Source of the DNA: Chinchilla lanigera
Lineage: Eukaryota > Chordata > Mammalia > Rodentia > Chinchillidae
Direction of reading: 5' to 3'
NCBI RefSeq assembly: GCF_000276665.1
Contig: NW_004955481.1
Coordinates: forward strand, 100,899 to 164,898
DNA length: 64,000 nucleotides
Part shown: positions 23,215 to 35,527 of the stretch, in pieces
Layout of the letters: each line of letters begins with the position of its first letter
Numbering within the stretch: the first letter of the stretch is position 1
Notes under the pieces: generated by a model
What the model was told of the DNA's origin: nothing
Seen by the model: only the letters and a program-made list of their open reading frames with translations
Database searches by the model: none
Program-made: the position numbers and the translations under genes

Positions 23215-23375
23215 AGAAGCCAGTCATGTGCTACCCTTGAGCTACATTCCCAGTCCTTTTCAGTTTTTATTTTGAGGCAAGGTTTTGCTAAATTGCCTAG
23301 GCTGTGCTCACCAATGATCCTCCTCCTCCTGCCTCCCTAGTGCTGGGATTACAGGTGTGCACCACACAACTGGAT
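23215..23375 (-). mobile_element. B1-dID-like SINE (7SL + ID), antisense
   Basis: Starts with an ID-like part ('cttgagctacattcccagtcc'), then 'tttgaggcaaggttttgctaaattgcctaggctg' and 'gtgctgggattacaggtgtgcacc'. This is the order expected for an antisense B1+ID dimer. Confidence 0.75.
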
Positions 23376-24249
23376 TCTAGTTCATTTTTATTGGTTCACA
23401 GATGCATGCTGCCTGAATTGTTAAGTATGCTAAGTAAGTCAAAGAAATATGAACTCCAGTTTTAATTATTGAGTGTATAAATTATGGTGTCTAAATGAAC
23501 AGATATTAGAACAGCAAGTCTGAGAGGAAGATGAGTTTAACATACGTATGATGCGCAATGCATGTATAAAGGTCTATTAAACTATGCAATATTTACATCT
23601 GAAATTTGGAAATAAGGAGTCTTCATGGCAGATAAAATCATTAAAGTGAATGAGATTATTCAGCATGTCTTACTAAAAGTAGCAAAAATTCTGACACTAC
23701 TGAAATAACAATAACTATAGCGGGTACTTTGCTTTGGCCTTGAAAATATAGCAGCTACTCCTAGAGTTTTACCATTAAGTTTATAATTTGGTTCTAGGTT
23801 ATAAATGGATGCTTCATATCTTATTAAAGAATGTGATCGTGTTTTCTAGTAGAAAGTATTGCTAAGTTTGAATGACTCTACACAAATTCATTCAGAATTA
23901 TCTAAAACATTAAATGAAACATCTTTCACCTGTCTACAGTTTGTTCTGATACTGTGATCTTAAGCATAAACAACTGAGTCCTATTACACTTCAAATTTTC
24001 ATGTTTAAAATAAAAAATAATAGTGATACCTCCACTGTAGGCCACATGGTTGTCTTGAAAATCAAGTCAGATGCTAGACATGAAAGTTTTTGTCAAATGG
24101 GAAGCATTCTTTGCATGCTTGGAAATATTACTACATTTAGTGGTATTAGTATATGCTTAACACCATGGTATTTTTTCATTTTTCATACAGCCACCATGAA
24201 AGAAGTGTGTCTCTAAAAATAGTACTGAAATATGTCTGTAATGAAAAGT

Positions 24250-24360
24250 GGTTTTTTTTGGTTTTTTTTTTTTTTGGTTTTTCTCCGGTACCGGGAACCG
24301 AACTCACGACCTTGCGCTTGCCAGGCAGGCGCTTTGCCGCTGAGCTAAATCCCCAGCCCC
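24250..24360 (-). mobile_element. ID SINE
   Basis: Antisense near-consensus ID. The 13-base target duplication tgtaatgaaaagt lies at 24237-24249 and 24361-24373. Inserted in unit 2 only. Confidence 0.97.
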
Positions 24361-24426
24361 TGTAATGAAAAGTATTATGTAATAATAAGTAGCATTACTG
24401 TGGCACTTTGCTACAGCAGTCTGAAT

Positions 24427-24538
24427 TCTTTGAGTGCAGAGACTGAGCTTTTCTCACTGTACCTTATTGTCCAGTACAGTACTTAGTATTTAGTAGAATC
24501 TCTGTGAGCATTTGTTGGATGAATGAGTAAATGAAAAG
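24427..24538 (+). mobile_element. L2 LINE 3' tail (unit 2)
   Basis: Paralogue of 5175-5286: 'gagactgagctt..cagtacagtacttagtatttagtagaat..gcatttgttggatgaatgag'. Confidence 0.7.
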
Positions 24539-24542
24539 ATTG

Positions 24543-24574
24543 AGTAGATAGATAGATAGATGATAGACAGATAG
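24543..24574. repeat. (TAGA)n microsatellite (unit 2)
   Basis: Short tract directly after the L2 tail; homologous to 5289 and 37853. Confidence 0.9.
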
Positions 24575-25409
24575 GCTTAAGCCTTATATGAATGTTACAA
24601 AGTAACCTTGGTTTTCAGTGCTTGAACTTTTTCTAGGTAGGTGACCATAAGATCTTTGGGCTTTATAATAAGCTGGCAAATTCAATCAGGGAAGGTGTGG
24701 TGAGTAGACATTTTCACAATCCAAAGAGAAGGTTGTTAAACATAATTATTTATTAACAAAGGAAATAACTGAGAGATAACAATTACCTAGAACCTTGAAC
24801 TTAGTTATTATATTCTATAATGTTACCTTCAGTAAATACTTTAATGAGTACTTTCTCTTTAAAAATATGTCACTACATAGAAGATCTAACATCAAGTATC
24901 TCTGTTATTACCATTTTTTCACATTTCTTAGCACCTCACTCTTTCAAGAAACTCTTTGATCTTGAGCATCTTAACCAACTCCCCTTTTGCTGCTGTTTGC
25001 TGGCAGTCATATAAACATACAGTTGCTGTCATCTCTAAACAGAATTACAAAATATCCGGTCACCCTTATTATTGTTTCACCATTGGCTACCTTACCATGT
25101 CCTGCTTTTCAATCTTGCTTCACTTCTCCAGAGTTTTCTTAATCTGCCATCTGCATTTTTTTACTTCTCCTTCCCTGCAACTCCCTCTACATCTAGCTCC
25201 TACTCCACCAATGCTCTCAGAGTGTTCGTGACAAGGCTACACACTGCTTGGTGACTTCCTCTCTGTTCTACTTGGCAGATGCCAACTCACCTTCCATTGC
25301 ATGGCTCACAATTCATTTCCTCATTAATAAATTCTGAGCACTTCCATATGTATAAGAAAAGATACAAACATTGTAGACATATACATGCTTGTATAAAAAT
25401 ATTTCTGTA

Positions 25410-25411
25410 GC

Positions 25412-25440
<29 letters not shown>
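25410..25440. repeat. (AT)n microsatellite
   Basis: About 12 uninterrupted at/ta repeats followed by acacatac. Confidence 0.95.
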
Positions 25441-25443
<3 letters not shown>

Positions 25444-26220
25444 CCTTTGCTCACAATTAATTTCAACTTAAGCGCTAAATTTTAATAGTTGGCTTTTTTC
25501 ATTAACCAACACATAGGTAATCGGTAATTGCAAGTATTAATTTATTCAATTTTTGTTGATTGCTGGTCTACATATAAAATAATTCTTATTTTTGTCAATA
25601 TGTATTATTAATAAATTATATGCTAAGTGTCTCTGATGTTCTTCTTCCAATGATGAAATTATGGGTGACTTTTATTTTAATCTTTCATACTTTCCAATTT
25701 TTAATAATCATGCATTTTATTGTGTTATAGAAACATCTGTTTAGACCTGGATATTGAGTACATGAAGTATCATTATTCTTACACCAAAAAAAGAACTGTC
25801 TGGTTTCATGTTTATGCTAAAGTAGCGAAGTTCTCCATTCAGTCAGTGAAATTTTCACATAAGAGGTAAACCTGCCTCCATAATTAACTTTATTACCTTT
25901 ATTTTATGTTGTTGGTGGCCCAATATGAAGATACTCTGTCTCATCTTTATAGGCCTTTCTAAACAGTGCCTGTTCTCTCAAAACTGGGTTCTCTTTTGTA
26001 TTCTTTTATTTCTAAAATGATACCCAGCAGTTCCCTCAGCCTGTACCTGCTGCTTTGGAACAAATCATTCTCCATTCATATTTGTACTTACTTAAATATA
26101 TTTCCCATCACATTGTTATTACTTTTCTTTTTTAACTCTTGATTGCCCATCTCATTGCTTCTGCTTAAAACATCCATCCTCCTCAGAATGATTTAGTACT
26201 ATAGAGGGGAAATATTTTCA

Positions 26221-26435
26221 GATGTAGTTTGTACCTAGGTTTAAATATAAGCTCTGATATTCACCAGCTATGGAACTTTGGGCAAGTGACTGAACCTCTC
26301 CAAAGTTCAGTTTCCTAAACCACAATTTGTAAATCTCTATTTACCTCATATATTTATTAAGATTAAATGAGCTAATAGAAGGGGCAGTCACATAGAACAG
26401 CACCCTACACATGTTAATCACAAGGTAACATATAG
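26221..26435 (+). mobile_element. MIR SINE (unit 2)
   Basis: 'aactttgggcaagtgactgaacctct', 'gttcagtttcctaaacc', 'aagattaaatgagctaata' and 'agaacagcacc'. Paralogue of 6532-6725. Confidence 0.87.
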
Positions 26436-26588
26436 GTATCATTCTATTTATTGTACTTTCAGTCCTGTCAATTTTTTATTCCACTGCAACAAATAAATAC
26501 TCTACTTGCATTAATTGCAATAATTCTTGGAAGCAGTATGGAGCCATTGCACTCATGAAGGCCAGGAGAAATGAATCACACTTAGGAG

Positions 26589-27524
26589 TTACTTCACTGT
26601 AAACATCCTCCACAGGGCACCTTTTACATCAGGGTTCCTCAGGCTGTAGATGAGTGGGTTCAGCATGGGGCTGATGACAGTGTTGAAGATGCCAATGCCT
26701 TTGTCCTTGTCTGAAGCTTCCACTGAACCCAGCCTCATGTAGTTGAAGACACCAGTCCCATAGAAGATGCCCACCACAGTGAGGTGGGAGCCGCATGTGG
26801 AGAAGGCCTTCTTCCTGCCTTCAGCAGAGTGGATTCTCAGGACTGCAGCTACCACATGGGCATAGGACACAGTGATAAGTACTAATGGTGTCACAGCCAT
26901 AAAGGCTGCTGCTATAAAGAGCAACTTCTCATTAAGTTGGGTGCTGGAGCAGGAGAGCTGGAAAAGCTGAGGAAGGTCACAGTAGAAGTGATTAATCACA
27001 TTGGGGCCACAGAATTTCAGCATAGACAAAGCAACAGTGTGGGCCAGTGCATTCATGAGGGCACAGGCACATGACATGCCCACTGAGGCTTTCTGGATTT
27101 CCCAGCTCATGCGGGTGCTGTAGGTGAGTGGGTGGCAGATGGCCAGGTAGCGGTCATAGGCCATGACAGTCAGCAGGAAGCAGTCTGCCCCAGCCAGGAG
27201 GTGGAAGAAGAAAAGCTGTGAGAGGCAGGCTCTATAGGAGATGCTTCTGTCATTGAATAGGAATTGCCTCAACATGGCAGGGACTGTGACAGTGATACAC
27301 CCAACATCCAGCAGAGACAAGTTCCCCAGGAAGAAGTACATGGGGGTGTGGAGTTTGGGTTCAGTGAGGATGGCAGCAAGGATGCTGAAGTTGCCACCAA
27401 TAGTAGCTACATAAGCTAGAAGGAAGATGACAAAGAGGATAGGTTGTAGGGCTGGAGAATCTGTTAGGCTCAGCAGAACAAATGTAGTCACAAAAGAAAC
27501 ATTTCCTGAGGCTCTCAATTGCAT
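26589..27524 (-). CDS. OR3A: Olfactory receptor, class II, OR3A family (unit 2)
   Basis: Intact 311-residue OR. The same frame is open for 70 more codons upstream (to 27734), but that extension has no OR features and overlaps sequence that is intronic or UTR in the paralogues. I therefore take the ATG at 27524, which aligns with the other genes and follows a splice acceptor at 27548-27549. Motifs: NVS glycosylation at 8-10, [10 protein letters not shown] at 58-67, [10 protein letters not shown] at 121-130, [10 protein letters not shown] at 239-248, [12 protein letters not shown] at 286-297, Cys100 and Cys182. It differs from its paralogues mainly in TM4 ([12 protein letters not shown]) and ECL1 (FNDRSISY), positions that could alter ligand response (inference). 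Expected location: olfactory cilia membrane. Confidence 0.95.
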   Translation of the reverse strand: MQLRASGNVSFVTTFVLLSLTDSPALQPILFVIFLLAYVATIGGNFSILAAILTEPKLHTPMYFFLGNLSLLDVGCITVTVPAMLRQFLFNDRSISYRACLSQLFFFHLLAGADCFLLTVMAYDRYLAICHPLTYSTRMSWEIQKASVGMSCACALMNALAHTVALSMLKFCGPNVINHFYCDLPQLFQLSCSSTQLNEKLLFIAAAFMAVTPLVLITVSYAHVVAAVLRIHSAEGRKKAFSTCGSHLTVVGIFYGTGVFNYMRLGSVEASDKDKGIGIFNTVISPMLNPLIYSLRNPDVKGALWRMFTVK

Positions 27525-27547
27525 GTCTCTCTTCCACCAGCAGCAGA

Positions 27548-27549
27548 CT
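27548..27549 (-). other. Predicted 3' splice site upstream of OR (unit 2)
   Basis: The minus strand reads ...gaacgtttctcag then tctgctgctgg, with the AG 23 bases before the ATG at 27524. It is aligned with the unit 1 acceptor. Confidence 0.55.
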
Positions 27550-28026
27550 GAGAAACGTTCAAAGATGCCAAAGGTGACAAAAAGCAAGTGAGGTCTTGAT
27601 AACAACCTCCAAGCATAGCAGTATCCAGGAGAGGCCAGGATGTCAGGACACATACAATTAATGGGAAAATTGTTTAAGATTGAGGCATAATAGGAAAAGA
27701 CTTGATAAATCTTACTCCTAATGAGTAAGAACAATCACACTGGAAAGATTCAGAGATAGAAGAATTGATATAAAATTCTTCAGTTTGGGAAGCAAAATGT
27801 TATACACAAATGAGGAACAAAGCACATTTAAAAGTTAGAGGCAAAGATGATTTTTGTGAAGCCAAAGTTCCAGAAAGGAACCTACAACTGTGCACATGAT
27901 GGCATGGCTGTAGTCTGGGTATATAAGATCCTAAAGGATGAAAAATAAGCCTCAGAGTAAAGGGAAGGCACAGTTCCCCAGCTCCAAACTCTATTCTTAC
28001 AACATTCACAAACATATGTCATCGAA

Positions 28027-28353
28027 CAGTTATTCCTTGGTATCTCTAGGGCACTGATCCCAGAACTCTTTAGGTACCAATCCCTTCAGATGTCCCAGTC
28101 CTGTATGTGGCATGGCATGGCATAGAGTATGCATAAAACCTGGGTACATCCTTCCATAACATAAACCATCTCTAGAATACCCATAATACTTATTAAATAT
28201 ACTTGCTATGCAAATAGTTGTTATTCTGTATTGTTTAGGGACTAATGGCAGGAAACAATATATACATGTTTGATACAGGCACAAGTCTCCCTAAATATTT
28301 TTAATCCCTGCTTGGTTGTATCCATGGAAACCACAAATATGAAGGGCCAGCTC
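28027..28353 (+). mobile_element. MER2 (Tigger/pogo) DNA transposon, unit 2
   Basis: Near full length (about 327 bases): begins cagttattccttggtatct, with 'aaaccatctctagaatacc', 'atgcaaatagttgttattctgt' and 'ggaaaccacaaatatgaagggcc', and ends near ccagct. The pattern matches MER2 from memory. Confidence 0.85.
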
Positions 28354-30633
28354 TAAGTGATGGCAACACTGAGATTTCCACTGTAGTCCAACATTAAAGG
28401 ATTATTTTGTGAAACTATGAGCCTTGGTCTGAATTTTTCAGAAATAGGTGAAATGCGATGAAAAACAGTGAAGTTAACTAAAGACACATCATAGAAGACA
28501 TTTCCAGTTCCAGAGTTGGTGACTACCAACTTTTTAAATTTTATAAATAGTGGGCTGCATTGCATTTTGCCACCCAGACTCTAGGAAACACGAGCTCTCA
28601 AGTATGGATATTTTACTAAATAAGAAGAATGTAAGAAGTGATTTGAGCAGGGTGAAGTTTTTAAAGCCCAAGCTCCCAGTTGGTTGTGTGGATAACAGTT
28701 GCCTCACTGGGTACCCAGATGCATGCTTTCAAGAATTGGAGCTTTAGTTCTTCCATCTTTCGTCTCCTGACTCTCACTATAGATCGTCTAAGCCATGTAC
28801 TCTCATGGTCCTGGTGACCAGATAAGAGCCCGTGACAACCCATTACCATGGTCACTTACATGGTGCTTCTTCAGCACCAAAGTGTCATTGTAGTTAAATT
28901 CACAGGGATCTGTCTCCATCTCTGGCTGAAAGATAAGTACTAGGTCACTCACAAGAAGCCTAACTCACAGAGGAAAAGGCTGGAGTGGGAGATCCTTGAG
29001 GGCAAAAGCTATGAGTAAAAGAAGATACCTCCCCATGAACACTGTCCTCAGAAGCAGCATGGGGAACCACCATCACAGGATCTCCCTTTTATGCATGGAC
29101 ATGTTCTTACCATTACCTGAAACTCAGTATTTCTAAAGCTTATTTTCCCTTCTTTAATCTGACATCCCCTTGACTGAATCACTTTACCCCAGCCTGGCCA
29201 TCTTTCCAGTTCATGGGGTTTAAAAATTCAGCCTTTTCTGCCTCTTCCCTTCCTCCATTCTCTCATGGCCAAGCAACCAAGTCTCACTAGAACTTCTAGG
29301 GTGGCAGAGAAAAGCTTTTCCAGGGCCAAAGGGTGAACTTTGCATATATGGAAATCAAGTTGTAAGCCTGAAGCAAGAGGTCTTGGATTGGCACTCACCC
29401 AGTTAAGAGGACAGGCACTTCTTGGGCTTAGAGGAGGTACAGTCTTGCCGGACTAATGATCCCCAGAGTGAAGAGTTTATAAATGACAAATAGACAAAGA
29501 GACAAACAACTTAGTTGACATCATTTCCACCTTGGGATTTTTCTCACTCACATCATTATCCCTTGGAGGCCTTAGAAATTAGTACCTTCTAGGGAGAACT
29601 GTTTTAGCTAAACACATCATGATCCCTAGCACCTTTAAAATGTTTCTAACTTTCTAAAACTGTTCTTAAGTTTAACTTTCATAAATATGATAAAATTCAT
29701 TCTTTTAAAAAAAATGTGCTTTAAGCACTTACAAATCAGCATTATTTTTGTCAGCATTTTACAGAGTTGCAATGAATCTCAAAAGTCTTTCAGTCTAGAA
29801 AATCACACAGTGTTAGGAAAAGAGTTGAGATTTAGGATTTTTCATTTATTCCAACTCATCATTTAGGGTAGAAAGAGAGAGGAGAGGATTGCTGACTCAT
29901 GACTCTCTAGCATTGCCTGCAGCATGAGGTTGAGAGCTTGGTGGAACCCAGGACAGATCTGCTCCTATTTTACCTCTAAATAAATGTCCTCCCCATCCTC
30001 TCACAGTTACCTCATATCACAGCTCACTTTACCATCCTCAGCCATCACCTCTCTTCTAGTCTCCAACAAATGCCTTTCTACAGACAATGCAGATCCTGTG
30101 CCATCCTGACCCTGAATATTTTCCATCCTCATGTTTCCAACATTATCCATGCAGATTAAAATTTAGAGCATCTTCTAGACCAGGACCAACCTACTTTTAG
30201 TAATTCCCGACTATGACTGGATGCATCAAGTGCAATGTTTAACATTATTTGCTCATTACTAAAGCATCCCCACTAACTTAATAATGTCATGGTAAAAGGT
30301 GAGTTGCCCACATAGAAAAACTTCCCCTCACATTTCAAAGGTTGTATTTTCTCCCTGGAAAGTTTACATTTTTCACACTCTGTTAACCCAGAAAATTTCA
30401 TCCTTGAAGGCTAACTATAGGTCTTATACCCAGAAAGCTGTCCACGAATCTCTGAGTCTGTAAAGATTCTATTTCCAGAGGAATCTGAAATGCATGTGGG
30501 ATCCTAATTTTTATTTTCATCCCAGACACTAAGATGTTGGCTGTGATATCTAACTGTGTGTACACCCATCTTAAGAAGTTCAAAATAGAAGACATCATGT
30601 CTACCCTTTGGAAAAATGTGCATGTGTGGGCAC

Positions 30634-30651
30634 ACACACACACACACACAC
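30634..30651. repeat. (CA)n microsatellite
   Basis: Nine CA repeats in unit 2. Confidence 0.95.
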
Positions 30652-31159
30652 TGGTAATAAAGGATGAGAAGATCTGCTATGGTTATACTCTTAAGGCTAG
30701 GATAGTTTGACTTGGTTAACTCAGAACAGATGGAGAAGATGATTACTTCTTGTGTCTTCCAGGTCCCTGGATCCTGGTGGTGATCTTATTTTGGATAGAG
30801 AGACCAGCATACCCATTTTCTTAAAGATGAAAATGACAGCAGACACTTTAAAGGCTGGAGAGAATACACTGTACTCAACTCACCTTAACCCACCCCCACA
30901 CTTTCACCATTAGCACTTTTCAAAATCTGTGAATTTTATTTTTTATAGTTGCACAACTCAACAAAAATGTCAATAATGTCAGAGTAAATGGAGTAAAAAC
31001 AGAAGTCCTTCTCCATTTCCCATTGCCCTCCTCAGTCCTATTCTCATCCGTGGAGATAGCCATGGTCCATGGTGTTGGAAACATCTTCTAATATGTTCTT
31101 CATTCATATGTATGTCACATTACATAACTTTGTAAATGAGCAGGATGCTATGGATCATT

Positions 31160-32490
31160 TCATATCAATACATGAAGCTATTTTTTAAGACATGTTTTTA
31201 TTAAAATTATGAAACACAGTTATTCACATTTGCATAGCACAGTTAAAAAGCTATTCACGTTAGAACAAAAAGTAAAGGAAGATAAACCCTGGATAATTTA
31301 CAATTCTTTATCTATTTTTGTTTTGAGATTTCTTTAAGCTTAGACTTGTATACTGATAAATGCATGCCAGGCAAGAGTCTATGTGATTTCTTTGGATATG
31401 TGAGCTCATTAAATCCCCAAGAGTGCTTATCAATCTTTTAAAAAATGTTTGTATAGCATATGTTTGCTATATATAATGTTTACATGAACTCCCAGTCTTG
31501 GAAAGTTGTAAGATTCCCATTCTAGTGCTCTGTGCTAGCTGTTACCAATTAAATACCCTCTTTAATGCTTTGCAAGAAGGCTGTATCCTTCTTTGGTATT
31601 TTCTTCAACAAATTTTCTTATTTTTGAGGAAAAATGATATGACGGTTGGTACAAAAAATCAGGAAAGTAAGTCCTTATTATGCAAAATGAAATGATTGTC
31701 TTTATCGAGTGAGATGAAATTTTCTTTTTTAAACAGTTTCCCCTTTATCTCTTTCTGCAGTTCTAATGATGGGACTTATAGGATATTTTACATTTAGAGG
31801 CACTGCTGACATCTATGTAGGAGACAGATTTATTTTCATAGGCCATTCTGTGAGCTATTAATTCATGAGACTGAACATCTGATATCTACTCAACACTATG
31901 CCAGGTGTGTCTCAAAGACACAGTATAAGACATAGACCCTGTCCTTATGGATCCTATGATATAGGTGGAGAGAACAGAAGAGCTACAAGAGCAACAGAGA
32001 TTATTATGATGATTACTTGCTATGTGAGGCAAGGTCTTTCAGAGTCACTTAAGATCAGTGACTCCAAGCAAAAGGATGCATGTGTCCCCTAATTGAAGCT
32101 GCAGTTAAGAGACAAAAAATTGAGAAGTGAGATCAGAGGGAAGAAAAGAGGACATTCCACACCTGACAAAGATTGGATTTAAAATAGCAGTGATCAGACA
32201 GAAACTAGTGGCCTTTGGAGGATGGGGTAACACAGAGCAGACACTGCTACAAGGAATGAATGGGAAATGTAGACAGCACTGAACTGGAGAGGAGCACAAG
32301 GCTCAGAGGCTGTTAAAGGTGCCTTGATGGGATAGTTCATGCCAGGTGGGAGGCAGTTGTCTGCTAGGAGACAAGATGGTGGAAACAAATGAGCTCGATA
32401 TAATGTTCAGCAGAACCCTACAGTTGGCCAGATTTTGACAATGACAGTAGATACAGCTTGCTTAAAAACCATTTTATTAGAACACATACT
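31160..32490. repeat. Segmental duplication block B, copy 2 (truncated)
   Basis: Matches 1300-2860 and 11480-12960, then stops shortly after the 'agatacagcttg' landmark near 32448. The OR end seen in copies 0 and 1 is absent, and LTR-like sequence follows. Confidence 0.8.
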
Positions 32491-32499
32491 TGAGGTAAA

Positions 32500-33055
32500 A
32501 TGCTTAAAAAAAGATTAGCATACGGTTTCACTTCATGGTCAAGTGGTCTCATTGCTTTTGGATTCTTTCAGGGTCTGATTTCAATGGCAGGGAGCACATG
32601 GCAAAGCAAAACCACTTGCCTCACATCAGGCAGGAAGAAAAGAGGAAGAGAAAGACACCAGAGTGCCACAGTCTTTGAGGCCACACCAGTGCACCTGACA
32701 AGTTAGCAAAGCTTCCACTGTTGGGCTGGGGATTTAGCTCAGTGGCGAAGTTCCTGCCACTGTCTTCTGACTTGGGCACCTGGGCCTTTGACACATGGGC
32801 CTTTGGGGGACATTTAGCGTTCAAACCATAACAGGAAAGGATGTGAATAACTGGAGGAATTTTCTCAGTGACCATATTCTCCCTTTGGCTTTCAGGAGAT
32901 CTTTACACCTCTCTACCTAGGGATTCCTTTTCTATGCACCATCCCACAGGAGAAAACGTCACTTGTTTATTTTTTGATGCGATGATTGTAGTACAGGTAG
33001 GGAAAGTTGGTCACTTCTGCTGCTCCAGCCTATCTTCATGTCTTATTTAAAAATT
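32500..33055 (-). mobile_element. MaLR-type LTR remnant, antisense, with a truncated ID
   Basis: Contains 'cctttgggggacatttagcgttcaaaccataaca', the recalled 5' end of antisense MaLR LTRs, and the block shared with 19230-19660. Part of an ID (gggctggggatttagctcagtggcgaag, 32723-32757) is embedded and cut off before its B-box. Confidence 0.6.
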
Positions 33056-33164
33056 ATTTCCTAGTAGAATGCACTTCAAACTGTTTTAATGACTCTATAC
33101 AAATTCATTCAAAATTATTTAAAATATCCTAATAGACCTTGGAAACATCTTCCAGATGTCAAGA

Positions 33165-35461
33165 TGTCAACCATCTATGACAAACCAACAGCCAACATCA
33201 TACTAAATGGACAAAAACTGAAAGCTTCCACTCTAAAATCAGGAGCAAGACAGGATGTCCAGCATCATCATTTCTTTTCAACATAGTTCTGGAAACACCA
33301 GCCAGAGCAATTAGACAAGAGACAGAAATAAAAGGAATAAGGATAGGAAAGGAAGAAGTGAAATTACCATTATTTGCAGATGACATGATACTCTATATAG
33401 AAGACCCCAAAAACTCCACCAAAAGACTCTTAGAGTTAATAACCAAATTCCTTTTTGTGGCTGGATACAAAGTCAATATTCAAAAATCAATAGCATTCCT
33501 CTGCACAAACAAAAAGCATACTGAGAGAGAAATTAGAAATTACCCTTCATAATAGCATCCAAAAAATGAAATACTTAGGAATCAATCTAACAAAGGAAGT
33601 AAGAGATTTATGTGTTAAAAATTTTAGTATTCTGAAAAGGAGATTTAACAGGACATCAGAAAATGGAAAGATATCCCTTGCTAATGGATAGGAAGAACCA
33701 ACAAAGTGAAAATGGCCATGCTTCCAAAATTGTTATACTGATTTAATGCAATCCCGCTCAAAATACCATTAACATACATCATAGAACTAGAAAAAAAACT
33801 CTCCTAAAATTCATCTGGAACTAGAAGAGACCCAGAATAGCAAAGGTAATCCTGGGCAACAAAGACAAGTCAGGAGGCACCACAATTCCTGACTTGAAAT
33901 TATACTACAAAGCTATTGTGATAAAATCAGCATGGTACTGGAAAAAAATAGACCTGAGGATCAGTGGAGCAGATTAGAAGATGTAGACACAGCTACAAAC
34001 ACACTCAGCCACATTATCTTTGACAAAGGGGCCAAACATGTTCACTGGAAGAAAGATAGCCTCTTTAATAAAAGGTGCTAGAAAAACCATCTCTCTACAT
34101 GCCAAAGACTAAAATTAGACCCATGTTTATCTCATGCACTAAACTAAGGTCAAAATGGATTAAAGATCTAAATAGTAAAGCAGAAACACTAAATCTACTG
34201 GAAGAGAAAATAGGTAAATACTTTGAAGACATAGGAGTAGGCACAGTCTTCATGAACAAAACACAAACTGCACGGGGAACACTTCAAAGAATCAACTACT
34301 GGGATCTCATCCTACTATAAAGCTTTTGTACTTCAAAAGAAATCACCAACAGCCCACAAAGTGGGAAAACATTTTATCTAACTATTCCTCAGACAAAGGA
34401 CTTATATCTAGAATATATAAAGAAGTGAAAAAAATTCAGACCCTCAAATTCAAATACCCAATCCAAACATTGGCATCTGAAATGAATATGCACTTCTCAG
34501 ATGAATAAATACAAATGGCAAATAAATACATGAGAAAATGTTCAACATCATCAGTCATTTGAGAAATACAAATTAAAACAACACGGAAATTGCATCTCAC
34601 CTCAGTAAGAACGGCTACCATCAAGAAATCAACCAACAACAAATGCTAGAGGGGCTGTGGGGAAAAAGGAAAACTTCTTCACTGTTGGTGGCAATGTAGA
34701 CTGATGCAATCACTTTGGAAATCAGTCTAGAGATTCCTCAAAATATCAGAATTAGAGGTCCAATTTAACCCAGCCATTCCCTTTCTGGGTATTTTCTCAG
34801 AAGAATTAAAAACATCATACCACAGTGACATATGTGCACTCATGTTTATAACAGCACAATTTGTCCTAGCAAAATCTTGGAAACAACCCAAATGCCCATC
34901 AACTGGGGTGTGGATAAAAAAGATGTGGTATTTTTATACAATGGAGTATTGCTCAGCCATAAAGAAAGATAAGACTTTTATAGGTAAATGGATGCAACTA
35001 CAGACCATATTCATAAGTGAAATAAATCAGACCTGCATGTGTGAACACCATATTGTCTCCCTAGTGTAAGAACCTCAAAGAGTAAATAAAATCTGACAGG
35101 TACAATAGATGTTGTGAAAGGGAAAAAACTGCTCAACAGGAAAGAACAACTGAGAAAAAGAGAAAGGAAAGAAAGAAGGAAAGAAAAAAATATATGTACA
35201 TATACACGATAGCTAAGATAATGGTACTATTAATTTCCACTGGTTTATTGAAAGGAACAGTTAATGTTTAATTGTTTGATATTTCTTGTATACCCATATC
35301 TGATAATCTGAGCAACTACTTTGAAGATAACAATAAGTAATACAGTAACCACTGTTGATTTCCTACCATCCTATTTTGAAATTCTTTATCATTTTTGCAG
35401 TTTTTGTGTTGTTTTGTTTCTGTTATTTTGTTTTTGTTCTTTTCTCTTTAAAACAAAAAAG
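33165..35461 (+). mobile_element. L1, 5'-truncated (ORF2 RT core to 3' end)
   Basis: Begins in ORF2 ('ccatctatgacaaaccaacagcc'). It keeps the RT catalytic LFADDMILY (near 33370) and KSIAFL, then shows frameshifts and stops through the C-terminal region. The 3' UTR has a purine-rich tract (35155-35195) and ends 'ttctctttaaaacaaaaaag'. It is non-functional. It splits unit 3 homology between 33130 and 35465. Confidence 0.92.
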
Positions 35462-35527
35462 AAAATGATTACATAATAATAAGTGACATTAGTACAACAT
35501 TTTGCACAGCAGACTAAATTCTTTGAG

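Larger units (their letters stand above)
23440..31190. repeat. Segmental duplication block A, unit 2
   Basis: Same ordered content as unit 1 with the OR at 26589-27524 and the most complete MER2 (28027-28353). The only young insertion I see is the ID at 24250-24360. Its 5' boundary lies just after a SINE at 23215-23375. Confidence 0.88.

Noticed and set aside
22756..23340. 194-codon open frame
   Set aside because: No recognisable domain; its end lies inside a SINE, and no related frame appears elsewhere in the array.
27525..27734. 70-codon N-terminal extension of the unit 2 OR
   Set aside because: Open by chance; it crosses the aligned splice acceptor and has no OR or signal features. The ATG at 27524 matches all paralogues.
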